Notes: generated from the letters alone by a model not told the origin. Shown: positions 32,342 to 43,559, counted from the first letter of the stretch. The stretch: DNA of 64,000 nucleotides from Gigaspora rosea (GCA_003550325.1 QKWP01000007.1:604862-668861); one strand, 5' to 3'. Numbers and translations are program-made.

Positions 32342-32516
32342 TAGTAATGCGGTAGAATTATCCCAATGATGATCGTAGCTTGCTGTAACTTGTTATAACT
32401 ATAGTAAAAAATATATTAAGTTACAGCTATAATGCCATAACTTCTTATATAACTTACTATCTGCTATAGCTACGGCAAGTTACAATCATTGTTGGGATGA
32501 TTCTACCGCATCACTA
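32342..32516. mobile_element. 175-bp hAT-like MITE, TAGTGATGCGG ends
   Basis: Ends TAGTAATGCGGTAGAATTAT and GGGATGATTCTACCGCATCACTA (in part) are inverted repeats, and inner GCTTGCTGTAACTTG pairs with CGGCAAGTTACAATC. The TAGTGAT start is shared with other hAT-type elements in this window. A clear 8-bp TSD was not found. Confidence 0.6.
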
Positions 32517-32529
32517 GTATTGGGTTATA

Positions 32530-33560
32530 AATTTCTTCATTTACCGCTCAAAAAATCATCATAAGCAGTTTGTATAACACCGAACCAAGATGTTGGATGA
32601 ATTGTAACTTCCCATTGATTATACTAATAGTAGATAAAAGCACCACGAAAGAAGTTCTCTATATATTGAACATCCAAAGGTGATCCATTAAATATTGCAG
32701 GATCAAGTCCGAGAATCTTGTCAGAAATTATACTAGGATTGAATATATCAGTAAGATCACAAAAATTTGGAGATAATACTGATGAAGGTTGTTTACAAAC
32801 TCTTTTTAACCATAAAGAATCAAATGGGCAGCCGTCAATAAAAATCAAGCAAATCAATATTTGAAAAAAAATTAATTCCTTAACTTTCACAGCTCATATC
32901 TCAATGAATTTTAAAGCTATCTTAATGATTTAATATTCAAAAGAAAGCTTATAATCTAAGCTTTCTTTTAATAATAAATCATTAAGATAGCTTTAAAATT
33001 CATTGAGATATAAGCTGTAAAATTTAAGTAATTAATTTTTTTCAAATGTTGATTTTCTTGATTTCTATTGACGGCTGCCCAAATAATCCAAGTGGAAATA
33101 TGTAAATGAATTTGTTGGTTTTTCGACAAGTAGAATTTTTATGAGTAGACAAGTATTTTCTAACATTAAAGGGATGAAAGCTCATATTATTATTTATAGC
33201 ACCACGAATCACCAATTCAGAAGATCAACTTTCTTTCTAAAGATGTAGAATAGCGATATTATATTTGTTTAAGTAACTCCAACAATAAGAGAATTCAAAA
33301 TTTGCATAGTATAAAGGATGCATGTTATAAACAAGGAGAACATTTAGATCTACTAGAAATAAACTTGTAAGAAATAAACCAAAGTTTAGCTTACTTTGCC
33401 CAAAAAGCAATACTGTAAATTCAAGAGCCATGTAGTATTTAAGTTTCACTTTTCTTGTTTTATTGTGATTGTAAATATTAAATTTAACTCCAAGTACAAT
33501 TAATTGTGGTGAATATCATAATAACGCTTCAATTATTGATAAATCTGAATTTGATTATGA
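32530..33560 (-). pseudogene. Possible relic gene interrupted by a palindromic insertion
   Basis: On the minus strand the sequence just past the palindrome at 32828-33077 reads FDSLWLKRVCKQPSS and continues in frame for about 65 codons (to 32624). A TAG follows, then QWEVTIHPTSWFGVIQ and a stop near 32540. Upstream of the insertion, 33449-33237 reads a 70-codon frame (ALEFTVLLFGQSKLNFG). Composition is protein-like, but no family is recognised and the pieces are not proven to belong together. It may be a decayed gene hit by the palindromic element. Confidence 0.35.
32828..33077. mobile_element. 250-bp palindromic element, TGGGCAGCC ends
   Basis: Ends TGGGCAGCCGTCAATA and TATTGACGGCTGCCCA flank two near-complementary arms (AGCTCATATCTCAATGAATT against AATTCATTGAGATATAAGCT). 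The centre near 32950 is AAGAAAGCTTATAATCTAAG. No coding region. It separates two stretches of protein-like sequence. Confidence 0.75.
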
Positions 33561-34012
33561 TTTTGATTCTTGAGTAATTGGAATGCATGTTGTTATTTGT
33601 CGTATATAATATATTTTCTGTAAGTGCGTAGGATTATTTTTAATTAGATTAAATATACTCTGGGTTGGGTATTTAAGTCATAGCAGTCATAGGACATGTC
33701 CTTTCAATTGCTGTCTATAATAAAAATTATAATAAAAACATATGAATTTACTATAGACATGGATTAGAAGATTCTCTTTGATCTTACTTATTAACTTAAA
33801 ATTAAATTTTTTGGGAATATAGAACAAAGGAAGAAAAAAAAATTGAGCTTAAAAATCGAATTAAAACTTTGCCAATTTTGCACAAAACGAAAATGTAACT
33901 TTGCCAAAAACAAATATTTTCTAATTTTAAGATAATTAGTATATGTAAAATCATGCCCTGAACAACTTTACTTAGTCGACTAAAGTAGGTTACCTTGTGA
34001 GAAAAATGGGTT

Positions 34013-34412
34013 ACCTATGTACTAAAGTTAAAATTTTTGAGTTTTAAATATAAACCGTTTTTTTGATTAGGTAACCTACTTTGAACCTTACGCAAAGTTG
34101 TTCGGCACGTGATTCTACTCAGTTCAAGGCTGCCGCGCATTTTTTCGGACCTTTTACTAAGTGAAAAATGGGTTTAAAATTGGGAAAAAATTTTTTTAAA
34201 AAAAATTTTTTTTTTTAAAAAAGTTTTTTTTTTCCAACTTTAAACCCATTTTTCACTTAGTAAAAGGTCTAAAAAAACGCACGGCAGCCTTGGACCAAGT
34301 AGAATCATGTGCCAAACAACTTTGTTTAAGGGCCCAAAGTAGGTTACCTAATCAAAAAAAATGTTTTATATTTAAAACTCAAAAATTTTAACTTTAGTAC
34401 ATAGGTAACCAT
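34013..34412. repeat. Near-perfect 400-bp palindrome
   Basis: Arms from GGTTACCTATGTACTAAAG to CTTTAGTACATAGGTAACC fold around an A/T-run centre near 34207. Inner pairs include GGTTTAAAATTGG against CCAACTTTAAACC and AAGGCTGCCGCGC against GCACGGCAGCCTT. It also contains copies of the outer palindrome's motif AAAGTAGGTTACCT. Confidence 0.8.
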
Positions 34413-35283
34413 TTTGGGTGGCAATCAAATCGCTGACAATTACTTCACAGACATCAACCTATACCGACAATCATTTTACCAACAATCATTTTACCGACAA
34501 GCTTTTTTTACTAACAAAATTTGCTGACACTTGATTTACCGACAAGTTCCTTTTCACCGACTAGTTGAGTTTACCGACACACACTTCACCGACAGTTACA
34601 TTTACCAACAAAATCAACTTACCGACAAGCTCATTTTACCGAAAAAAGAATATACTGACAAGCTTATTCTACTGACAATACAATTCGTCGACAATACGAT
34701 TTGCTGACAATACAATTACTGACAATACAACTCGTTGATATATGAGATACAGCAATGTAATAAACTACTAAGAATAATTATTTATTATGCAATTTATTAA
34801 TAATGACAATAAAAATTGCACATTTTATTACAGTAATGATGATAATAATAATTATTGTCACGGCTAATGCTAAAGTTATGCCCTATTTTGATATAAAATT
34901 TTAAAATTTTTTTTGGATGTTTTTTTCGTTTTGTCTTATAAAATTAGGGTAAGGTTTGGATATAGATTTCATATTTATAGAGTATATGTGGATTTTAGCA
35001 GGGCTTATAGTTTCAAATCGAGACTCTATAACTTCAGTTTGTTGGCGAATTGTTTGTTAGTGATTTTATTGTCAGTAGAATAATCATGTCAGTAAATTCT
35101 ATTTTCGGTAAAATGAGCTTGTTGATAAGTTGATTTTGTCAGTAAAATTAACTGTCAGTGAAGTGTGTGTCGGTAAAATCAATGTGTTGGTGAGTTATTT
35201 GATGGTAAAAAAAGCTTGTTGGTAAAATGGTTGTCGGTATAATATTATGTCTGTAAAGTGATTGTTAGTGAAATAATACGAAT
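34413..35283. mobile_element. Foldback-like element with TTTACCGACAA tandem arms, copy 2
   Basis: The left arm (34417-34740) is about 20 variants of a 12-18-bp unit (TTTTACCGACAA, TTCACCGACA, TACTGACAA). The right arm (35035-35275) carries the reverse complement (TTGTTGGTAAAATGG, TTGTCAGTAGAATAA). The ends are GGGTGGCAATCAAATCGC and ATAATACGAATCCACCC. The middle includes TTAGGGTAAGG near 34947. Copies 1 and 3 are at 12837-13136 and 60735-62160. Arms made of short direct repeats are characteristic of foldback elements; no transposase is seen. Confidence 0.8.
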
Positions 35284-35639
35284 CCACCCATTTTTCTTAC
35301 AAGGTAACCTACTATAGTCAACTAAGTACAGTTGTTCAGAGCATGATTCACATATACTAATCATCTTAAAATTAGAAAATATTTGTTTTTAGCAAAGTTA
35401 CATTTTCGTTTTGTGCAAAATTGGCAAAATTTTAATTTGATTTTTAAGCTCAAGTTTTTCTTCTTCCTTTGTTCTATATTCCCAAAAAATTTAATTTTAA
35501 GTTAATAATTAAGATCAAAGAGAATCTTCTAATCCATATCTATAGTAAAAATTCATATGTTTTTATTATAATTTTTATTATAGACAATATTTGGACCATT
35601 TTTTAAGGACATGTCCTATGACTGATAGTTTCTAGTAAG

Positions 35640-36510
35640 CAAATAGGTGGGCTGGGTTTCTAGATTAAACAGAAAGATCAATAATCTTACAGATTCAGTT
35701 CCCATTTAGATCTTATATGTAAGCAAAAAAAAAATTCAACTAATATATTATACATACAGGAAATTATTTATGCGAGTTCTTTAGTGTACATTTTTTAAAG
35801 TCTTGTAAGTTTGTACAAATCTACAAGAAAATCTGAAAAGTTTGTAGTAAAAAAAAATAAATATATAATAAAAGATAAAATTTAGATTGTCAATAACTAA
35901 ATATATATTACATAGTAAATGCCGCATGCGTTCCAATGTAAAATTTTTAATAAAGAATTTCTGTGCTTAATGCATTTAACATCAAAACTAACTCTCTTTA
36001 CTATTAGTTCTATGTGAAAATTCTTTGCTTTTTCATTATAAAGCGTCGAGAGCCTTAAAGGGCTTGGAACAGCCCCGCCTTTATATAAGTAATGTCAAAG
36101 AAAAATGAGACTTTAATCATATAAAAAATATATGATCAAGGTTTTATTTTTTCTTGATATTATTCATAGTATCATCTCCGCACAACCAATTAATCCAAGT
36201 TCATTGTCTTTAAGATTTTAAAAAGTCAGTAAAGTGTTTGCAAAGTGCTTCTACAAATGATTTTCTATCTTTTAATCTGAGTTATTTTCTCTATTAGGAA
36301 AAGTTTTAGGATATTTGATCTATACTGATCTTTTTTTGCAAAAGACACATAAAGAGTTAAAGAACATTATAATATGGTTTAAAAAAATTTATTATGTGAA
36401 ACCATAAATTTCTAATTAACAATATGGTTTATTATAGTAAAGGTTACTTTAAAAATTTTGTTTATATTGTATAATCTAGTGATCTTCAAGCCAATCAAAT
36501 CGAATATCTG
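35640..36510. other. AT-rich intergenic DNA, nothing recognised
   Basis: A short GC-richer patch (CTTGGAACAGCCCCGCC near 36066) is the only distinct landmark. No gene or complete repeat is identified. Confidence 0.4.
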
Positions 36511-36519
36511 CTATGCTAC

Positions 36520-36665
36520 CCGGAAGAAAGAGAAGAAGTAAATACATAAAAAAAAACCCCCCAACTCCAAGACGAAAAACTTACCCGAAATCTCCTAACA
36601 ACGGCTCCAGCAGCGAAAACACACCTAAAAAAAAGAGAAGCAGCAGAAATATATAAGAAAAAAAA
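36520..36665 (+). repeat. Outlying units of the 28.3-kb minisatellite
   Basis: CGGAAGAAAGAGAAG, then CAACTCCAAGACG, TTACCCGAAATCTCC and ACGGCTCCAGCAGCGAAA, match the units at 28320-29032. About one and a half units are present. Confidence 0.65.
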
Positions 36666-37564
36666 CAAAACAAATCTAATCTAAAAAAAAATAATAAAAC
36701 TTATTTGATTGGCCGATCTGTTGTAGGGGTGGTAAAAACTTAGATCCCACTCGGGGTGGTGCATAGAAATTTCCTTTAATTATTTAATTATTTTATTTGT
36801 ATTTTTAGTTATATATATGAGTTTTACTAAAATGCACCTATGGTTTTATACTATATTATACAAAAATATTAGAATAGCCAATCAAAATTTAAGACCAGGT
36901 GTAACAAAAAATTTCATTTTTTTGTTTATTTTTTTAAAAAAAACATTCATATCTCAAAATTTTGCTTATAAAACTACCTTTGGGGCTCTAATAAAAAAAA
37001 ATTTCTTGCTAAATTTTGTATATACTAATGCTCCAATAAAATCATAGGCCTTACTCTAACCCTAAAGTAATTAAAATATATTTTTTGTTTTGTAAAAATT
37101 TATTTTTTGTTTTTATTACACAGATTTGCAAATTTAATTTATCTATAGTGGTAAAAACTATAAGTACATTTTATAATAATTGATATATATTTACTGTAGG
37201 TTTCCGAAAATAAGCTACCTCCAAAAGAAGCTACACTATAGATTTTCAGAAAAATTTTTAAAGAAATCATTAACAGTCACTACATATATAACTTTTTTTA
37301 CTATGTAAACTTCAAAAGTTTATTTAGTAAAGTTGTTCAGTACAATGAAATATACTTAAAATAAAAATTTTATAGCATTTGAACAACTTTTATTAATATG
37401 TTTTTCAATTTTTCAAAAAATTTAACAATCTGAAAGTAAGCTATCCCTACATTTTTTGTGTAACTTTTTGGCCAAAAAGGATAGCTTATTTTCAGACAAA
37501 TACCAATATGTTGTTGAGATTTTTTTTAGCAATATTAAGGGTATTTTTTTCTTAACATATGTAT

Positions 37565-37800
37565 AATTATATATTAGCCCATTTGAAGTTAATTCTTTAG
37601 TTAATATCACTTTTTTAGGACTCTTAGAAGGGGAGAAAAGGGTAAAATGAAATGAATAAATGAAATGAACATATAAAAAATGAACAAAGGTGAGCAATTT
37701 CATTGGTTGATATAAATCAGGTGACTGAAAACGTCATCTAGCATTTTGATTGACTATTCGTTTACAAGAGGAGGTGGAGAGACTTTAGCTAGGGTTGATA
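37565..37800 (+). repeat. Repeat RC, copy 2 (AT-shifted)
   Basis: This matches 15135-15400 in direct orientation (TTTGAAGTTAATTCTTTAGTT against TTCGAAGTTGATTCTTCGGTT, in part). Differences are mostly transitions toward A and T, as expected of a methylation-eroded copy. Confidence 0.6.
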
Positions 37801-39187
37801 TTTACTGAAAAATTAACTTCAAATAGTTTTAATAAATATTAAAGGTTCTGAACCTCTTGGAAATAATTAGAAATAATTTTTAGATATATGCTTAAAACTA
37901 TTTTTATTATTTTATTACATTATAAAATACAATATACTATATATATATATAATACATACTGTATGTACTATATATACTGTATATGAAAAAATTGAGCTAT
38001 TATATAAATAGCACATTAGGATTCTGAAAAACTCTACTCAGACAATTCTAAAAAAGGAAATTTTGCATAGAAATTTATCAAATGTTGCATTTTTATATAG
38101 TAAATTTTCAAATTTTGCTTTATTTTATATATCTATTTGGCTAAAATACTGTTAAAAATTATATAAACTCAAATCTGAGTTGTATCAGAGTTCTTCAGGT
38201 CCTAGCATATCTTTAGGAAAGCCAAAAGAGAAAGTAATATAAACTACTAAATTAAATTGGTCTAGCCTAATAGTAATATTAATATATAAGATAGTTTCAA
38301 GAAAAGTGAATATAGTAATAATCTTGAATTGTATCATCTCAATATAATTACAATCTGATCCCTTTATAATCACTGTCTATATAGTTACACCTTTATATAA
38401 GCACCCAATATTGTGCAACAGATTTAAATATAGTAAAAAAACCTCAATATAGCCACAAATCATTCATAATCACTATCACCAAAACATTTTGATTATTTAT
38501 CAATTTTATTAATAATATACCTCTTTATAATCACCGATTTTTTAAATCATATAATTTATTAGGAAGAGGGGGTCCCCACTTTATCACATCCTATATATAT
38601 ATAAAATAGCTAAGTATTTATTATAATTAAAATTGTGGAAAGTTGCTACATAGTAAAGTCTAAATTTTACTATATCAATCAATAAATATTGATTAAGAGT
38701 AGAGGGTATGTAGATTATTTCTATTAGTAAACGAGTGACAAAAAATATTTTTAATGCGAATTTAAAAAGTTGCTACATATAAAAATTATTTTTTACTATA
38801 TAAATTGATTTATTGTCCTGAGTAAACTTGTTCGTAATAAAAAATTACACATATCCTAAAAATTTTATTAATTTTGAATGAAATTTGATAAAGTTTTTAT
38901 AGTATCAACTTCTGCAGGGGCAGGTCTATTTTGCGGGGGTGATCACAAATTGGCCAATCAAATCATATGTAAACAATAAGTAAAATAGAGTCGCGAAGAT
39001 AAAAACAACTATATCTTATATTCTACTAGACCAATTTTAATGATTTAACTACTGTTGGAATCAGAAAAACCTCCTCTACAATTTTATTTAAAAATTTAAT
39101 ATAGTTACTTAATAAAATTTTTTTTATTATTAAATATAAAATTTTTAGTAACTCGTTTATTAATAGAAATGATCTACATACCCTCTA

Positions 39188-39460
39188 CTCTTAAGCAGTA
39201 TTGTATATGGAACAATTTTGGACAATTTTGGATATTTTTTCAAATTAAAATTACTTGAAATTTTATTAAGATAATCAAATCTATTTTAATTTTTTTACTA
39301 ATAAGTCCAGCACCTAAAAAAATATATAATTAAATATTTTTTTAAATAACTTTATTGCTTAGTTAAACATGGAATATAGGCTTGGACGATTTTGGACAAT
39401 CTTGGACGTTGGACATTTTGCATAGTGTGGACACGTCCCATGTACAACACTGCTCTTAAG
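39188..39460. mobile_element. 257-bp hAT-type MITE, CAGTRTTGTA ends
   Basis: The element 39196-39452 starts CAGTATTGTATATGGAAC and ends GTCCCATGTACAACACTG, with a perfect 8-bp TSD CTCTTAAG on each side. GGACAATTTTGGA-like phrases repeat near both ends. No coding region. Confidence 0.9.
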
Positions 39461-39689
39461 TAAACTTGTTTGGAACATCAAAATACACATACTTTAAAAT
39501 TTTTATTAAAATTAAAAAAGTTTTTATTATTTGACTTTTAATTTTTATGTTTATCGAATATTTTTTTTAAAAAATTTCAATTTTTTTCATTGAACGTAAA
39601 ATTACAAAGTCAAATAATAAAAAGTTTTTCAATATTGATGAAAATTTTAGAGTAAGTGTATTTTTGATCTTCTGAACAAGTTTACTTAA
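39456..39689. mobile_element. TTAA-flanked (piggyBac-like) MITE, 226 bp
   Basis: Between TTAA at 39456-39459 and 39686-39689 lies a palindromic unit with ends GTAAACTTGTTTGGAACATC and GATCTTCTGAACAAGTTTAC. The opposite palindrome arm (about 38690-38705) shows the same site with a single TTAA and no insert. TTAA duplication is the mark of the piggyBac group. Similar ends occur near 38815, 47955 and 55735. Confidence 0.75.
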
Positions 39690-39749
39690 GCAGCTTTAAT
39701 CGATTCACATAGTAAAATTTAGACTTTACTATGTAGCAACTGTAATCAA

Positions 39750-41120
39750 TTGTAGGGGCAAAAACATTTTTAAGTTTTTTTAATATTATAAAAGATAAAA
39801 TTTGATTAGTCAATAGTCCTATCTAATTACATAATTTACTGCGCTTCCTTTAGTATTATAATTTAAGTGCTTATTAGTAAAAAAAAATAATAAAATAATA
39901 TTTGTGTTATGTTATATTTTGGTTAATAAATATTCTATTTAATGATTTGTAATAGTTTTTTTTATTATAAATTTTTATAATTACTTTATAAAAATTTTAA
40001 TATAACTGTGACTATATAGAGGTTTTAAGTTATAATTACATTTAAATATAATTACCATATTGATATGTAACCAACTTGGTGATTATAGAGGGTTTGACTG
40101 TATATAAGGCTATACAAAATTTATTTTTGTTTCTTATAACCTGGCCAGGTCATAAAACCTGGATAAGAAAATTTAAATTTTGAGGTGTACAAAATATTAA
40201 CCAATTAGATTCGTCAATGCACCAAGACTATAGGTCAGTATTGTCACAGATATGGACCAGACTGGACATCTATGCCAATGTCCCAAAGTAGTGTTCCAAA
40301 CGTTAGTTGAAAAATCGAATAGTTGTTAACTTTTCAACTAACCGATTAAAAAATTTTTAATCAACTAACCGGTTTATTATTAACTAGTTTGATTACAATT
40401 AATCATTATAGTTGCCAACTAATTGATTGCCTATATTAATTAACTAAACAACTAGTGCAATTACTGTATTAGTATATAACAGGTAAATTGGCGAAGTTTA
40501 TCATCATACAGATATTTAAAATCTTGAAGATAACTACCTTGGCAAAAAATTACGACGATACAGTACATTTGCCATATAAGTAAAAGTGCTGCATGCTGTA
40601 TAAATACTGTAAATAGTATAAATGATGTATACCATATAAATAACAGTCACAAAATTTGTCAAAAGGTTAAATTTTTTACTATCATACACAGGAAATATCT
40701 CTCTATTATTTACTGTTTCATGATAACTGTAATAGCCAAATAAAAAAAACATAGCTATAAGTAAAGTATATTCTAATAGTAGTTTTAATATAGATCTGTA
40801 ATAGCAAAAACCTTAAAACAAACTTTGTTCAAAATCCAAGTACAAGTCAACTGGTTTATTAAGGTTTGTTAGCGGTTATTTATCATTTACCATATCAATA
40901 TACTAGTACTACCTATCCTGCTACTTTAAATAAAAATACTACTTAATTTCATTTTTACCGGTATTTAACTGTCACAATACAAATGAAATCTCAAAAAAAG
41001 GTTATATAAGATTATATCACAAATGTGTTCAAGTGATAACTACAATACACTATATAATCTAAAACTCCAAATTGGTAGAGTCGTGAAATATTTTCTGAGC
41101 CTTTTAGTATTGGGAAATTA
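39750..41120. other. AT-rich intergenic DNA
   Basis: No gene is recognised. About 40305-40450 repeats AACTAACCGATT and AACTAATTGATT words, like the interior of the hAT element at 57221-57557, and may be a decayed relative. Confidence 0.4.
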
Positions 41121-41123
41121 TAG

Positions 41124-41457
41124 GCATCTCTCGCAGGATATATATAAGCTATATATTTCCCACATCCAAATTCGTTTAAGGTAGGGTTAGGGTTTGTGTA
41201 AGGGTTAGTATTAGTGATGTATATAGTAAAATTGATCAAGGAAAATTTTTTTGTTAGGCTTGAAAGGTAGTTTCTTATGTAAATGTTCAAGAAATAACCG
41301 ATTTTTGAAAAGGTGAACATTTGTTTTAAAATTTGCCTGATCATGTTACGTTATACCAAGGGCGATTAACTATTCGCTAATTTGGCATCGATCATCACGT
41401 GGAATAATTTTTATTGGCCAATTTCATGGGAGATACATCTCCCGCAGAAGATGCCTA
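41124..41457. mobile_element. Probable MITE, TAGGCATCT ends
   Basis: Ends TAGGCATCTCTCGCAGGA and TCCCGCAGAAGATGCCTA are imperfect inverted repeats. The middle has GGTAGGGTTAGGG and AAGGGTTAG (about 41180-41208). The minus frame 41012-41344 crosses the left border and encodes nothing recognisable. No duplication was seen at the flanks. Confidence 0.5.
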
Positions 41458-41486
41458 GAAACACCCTTTAGTATTTTGGTTTTTAT

Positions 41487-41958
41487 TTTTTTATTTTTTT
41501 TTTTAAAGTGAGGTTATGCATCGAAGACTTTATTGAGTATATGTTTGTATATATTATGTGATACAATATTATACTATTCAAGTACTATAGACTTAGACAT
41601 TCTTAACTATCTGTGACCAAACCTACCAGAGCTTTCTATACTCCATTTTCTGTATGACCTGGATTTTTGGACTACTCCCTATTTTGTCATTCGGCTAATC
41701 ACTATATTTTCCGCTTCTCTCATATTGCTGATTCTATACTTCCAAGATGGTGCAAGGGCCTTGCCCAGACGATCGTAACCTCACGGCTACTTCCTAAACC
41801 TTGGTGTCCCAAGATTACCCACTAGTAGTACCTATAGTGCTACTGCTGTCTGGTTCGTATCTCAAGCCATCTCTTAAATGCTGCCATAATCTAGCCCGTA
41901 TCTCAAGCCACTACCTTCCTCCAGTAGTGGGGGCAGAGCATTGCTGCACCCACTACTT
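41487..41958 (-). mobile_element. SINE-like element, minus strand, copy with GCTTGAGATACG motif
   Basis: A T-run at its low-coordinate end is the poly(A) tail of a minus-strand element. Near its 5' end the minus strand reads GTGGCTTGAGATACGGGC and then ATGGCTTGAGATACGAACC, matching the SINE at 2785-3422. About 370 bp match the copy at 43180-43556. The flanks AGTATTTTGGTTTTTA and AGTATTTTAGTATTTA look like an imperfect target duplication. Confidence 0.7.
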
Positions 41959-42540
41959 TCAGTATTTTAGTATTTATAGTGATACTGACAAATTGATATA
42001 AGTAGTCTTTTTACATATTATTCAATTAGTATTCAATTCTTAAGTATTCTTATTCACTGATGCTAATTGCTGGGTATTCTTTCTTTTTTCAGATATACTG
42101 CTTATTAGTAGTGTTATGGTGAAACAAGTATGCAATATACTTGGTGAGGTGTATTGATTTGGATGTCTACAAGCATAAGAAAAAAATGTATTAGAACATA
42201 GAATGATAAAAAAAACATATATATGGAATGCTTAGCTTTTACAAAGAGAAAATAATCGATTGTATCCTATAACTATAATTGGGGCAGTGAAAATTAATTA
42301 ATTACATAAGGGTCAAATAAATTTAAGAGTCAAAAGTAGTCAATAGTCGTATGATTAATTTATGATATAATGGTATGGAGTCAAAACATAGCAAAGCAAA
42401 ATTGATAAATATTAGTAGTTCTTTGAATAAATAATCGATTGAACCTAAATAAAAGAATACTTACCACTTTAATAGTATATTCGACACCTTTTACTAGTAA
42501 AACTGTTTATGCCAGTACCTCGACAGTGGTCATATGAATT

Positions 42541-42737
42541 GGTGGTCCAGGACCCCAAAATATACATAGATAGGTCAGGTATGAGCTTGCTTATTTTTAA
42601 GGTTTTTTATGCAGATCTTTTCTATTTATAGTAATTTTTTTGCTTATTTTTGAAGTTTTTTCTGCAGATCTTACCTTTTTTAGTAACCCTATAATTAATC
42701 TGACCTATCTATGTATATTTCGGGGTCCTGGTAGTCC
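42541..42737. mobile_element. 181-bp hAT-type MITE, AGGACC family
   Basis: The element 42549-42729 has ends AGGACCCCAAAATATACATA and TATGTATATTTCGGGGTCCT, with pairing continuing through GATAGGTCAG and CTGACCTATC. The flanks GGTGGTCC and GGTAGTCC match at 7 of 8 positions. The two halves share TTATTTTTGAAG and GCAGATCTT phrases. It is the most compact copy of the family also seen at 5275-6064 and 13137-13608. Confidence 0.88.
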
Positions 42738-43179
42738 TGCAGGACTACCAAGTCTATGAACTGTTTTTTACTTTCTCTATAATGGGCCAAGTTCAATAGT
42801 ATAGTATTTTATAAGAAGAAGTTCATTTCTTATGTTTTTAATTCCATATAGCTTGTAGAAATTTTAGCAATAATTTTTGTCCCAGGAAATATAAGGTACT
42901 TCAACTAAGCTTTTAAAAAATATATTTTATGATAAAATTTTAGATGTGACAAATTGGGTGACTGAATTTTAATTTGCATATAAATGCATTATAATGATAA
43001 TTATACATCAATTTGTGGATTATATATTGCCAGGTTATAGTCTTTAAAAATTTTAATTTTAATTTTTTAATTTTAAAAATTTTTAAAACTTAAAAATAAA
43101 ATTTCGGGTTGCTGGGTTTTTTGATGTTATAAGAAACAAATAATTAATTTTATATGGCCTAAAATATTCATTTTAATTA

Positions 43180-43556
43180 TTATTATTTTTTTTAAGGTGA
43201 GTTCGTGCCTTGAAGACTTTTTATTAAGTATATGTTTGTATATATTATGTAGTACAATGTTATACTCTTAAGTACTACAGACTCAGACATTCTTGACTAT
43301 CTGTGATCTAAACCTACCAGAGCTTTCTATATTCTATTTTCTGTATAACCTGGATTTTTGAACTACTCCCTATTTTGTCATTCAGCTAATCACTATATTT
43401 CTGCTTCTCTTATATTGCTGATTCTATACTTCCAAGTAGGTGCGAAAGTCTTGCTCAGATGATCGTAACCTCACAGTTACTTCCTAAACCTTTGTGTCCT
43501 GAGATTACTCACTAGTAGTGCCTGTAGTGCTGCCGCCGCCAGGTTCATATTTCAAA
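43180..43556 (-). mobile_element. SINE-like element, minus strand, 5'-truncated copy
   Basis: It matches 41487-41865 closely (GAAGACTTT, AAACCTACCAGAGCTTTCTAT, GATTCTATACTTCCAAG). A T-run at 43188-43195 is the poly(A) tail. The match stops just after GCCGCCAGGTTCATATTTC, so the 5' part is missing. AAAATATT words at both flanks may be a target duplication. Confidence 0.68.
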
Positions 43557-43559
43557 ATA

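Larger units (their letters stand above)
30200..32345. repeat. Nested palindrome with minisatellite arms, 2.1 kb
   Basis: The left arm (30200-30690) is a degenerate array of AACACCAACGACGAAATT-like words followed by AGATACTTAGCATTAAGTGATCAGTTTAGTAAT (in part). The right arm (about 31965-32345) is the reverse complement: ACTGATCACTTAACGCTAAGTA followed by a TTGTTGGTG-rich array. Between the arms are the TCTC-core palindromes and two inverted-repeat elements, listed separately. The frame at 31987-32175 lies in the right arm and is not called. Confidence 0.65.
33683..35626. repeat. Outer palindrome (1.9 kb) holding two further foldback units
   Basis: The left arm (33683-34010) starts CAGTCATAGGACATGTCCTT. 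The right arm (35284-35626) ends AAGGACATGTCCTATGACTG. Inner shared text includes GGGAATATAGAACAAAGGAAG, TTTTGCACAAAACGAAAATG and AAGTAGGTTACCTTGTGAG. Between the arms sit a separate palindrome (34013-34412) and the tandem-arm foldback element (34413-35283). No reading frames of note. Confidence 0.75.
38640..39745. repeat. Palindromic element with two insertions in its right arm
   Basis: The left arm runs from about 38640 (GTTGCTACATAGTAAAGTC, AGAGTAGAGGGTATGTAGAT). The right arm contains ATCTACATACCCTCTACTC and ends CTTTACTATGTAGCAACT near 39740. The right arm is split between CTCTACTCTTAA and GCAGCTTTAATCGATT by a hAT element and a TTAA-flanked element. The left arm preserves the unsplit text, so it acts as an empty-site reference. 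Confidence 0.75.

Noticed and set aside
36000-36110. Small structured RNA near the GC-richer patch
   Set aside because: Only one short hairpin (GAGAGCCTTAAAGGGCTT) could be seen, with no tRNA or snRNA landmarks.
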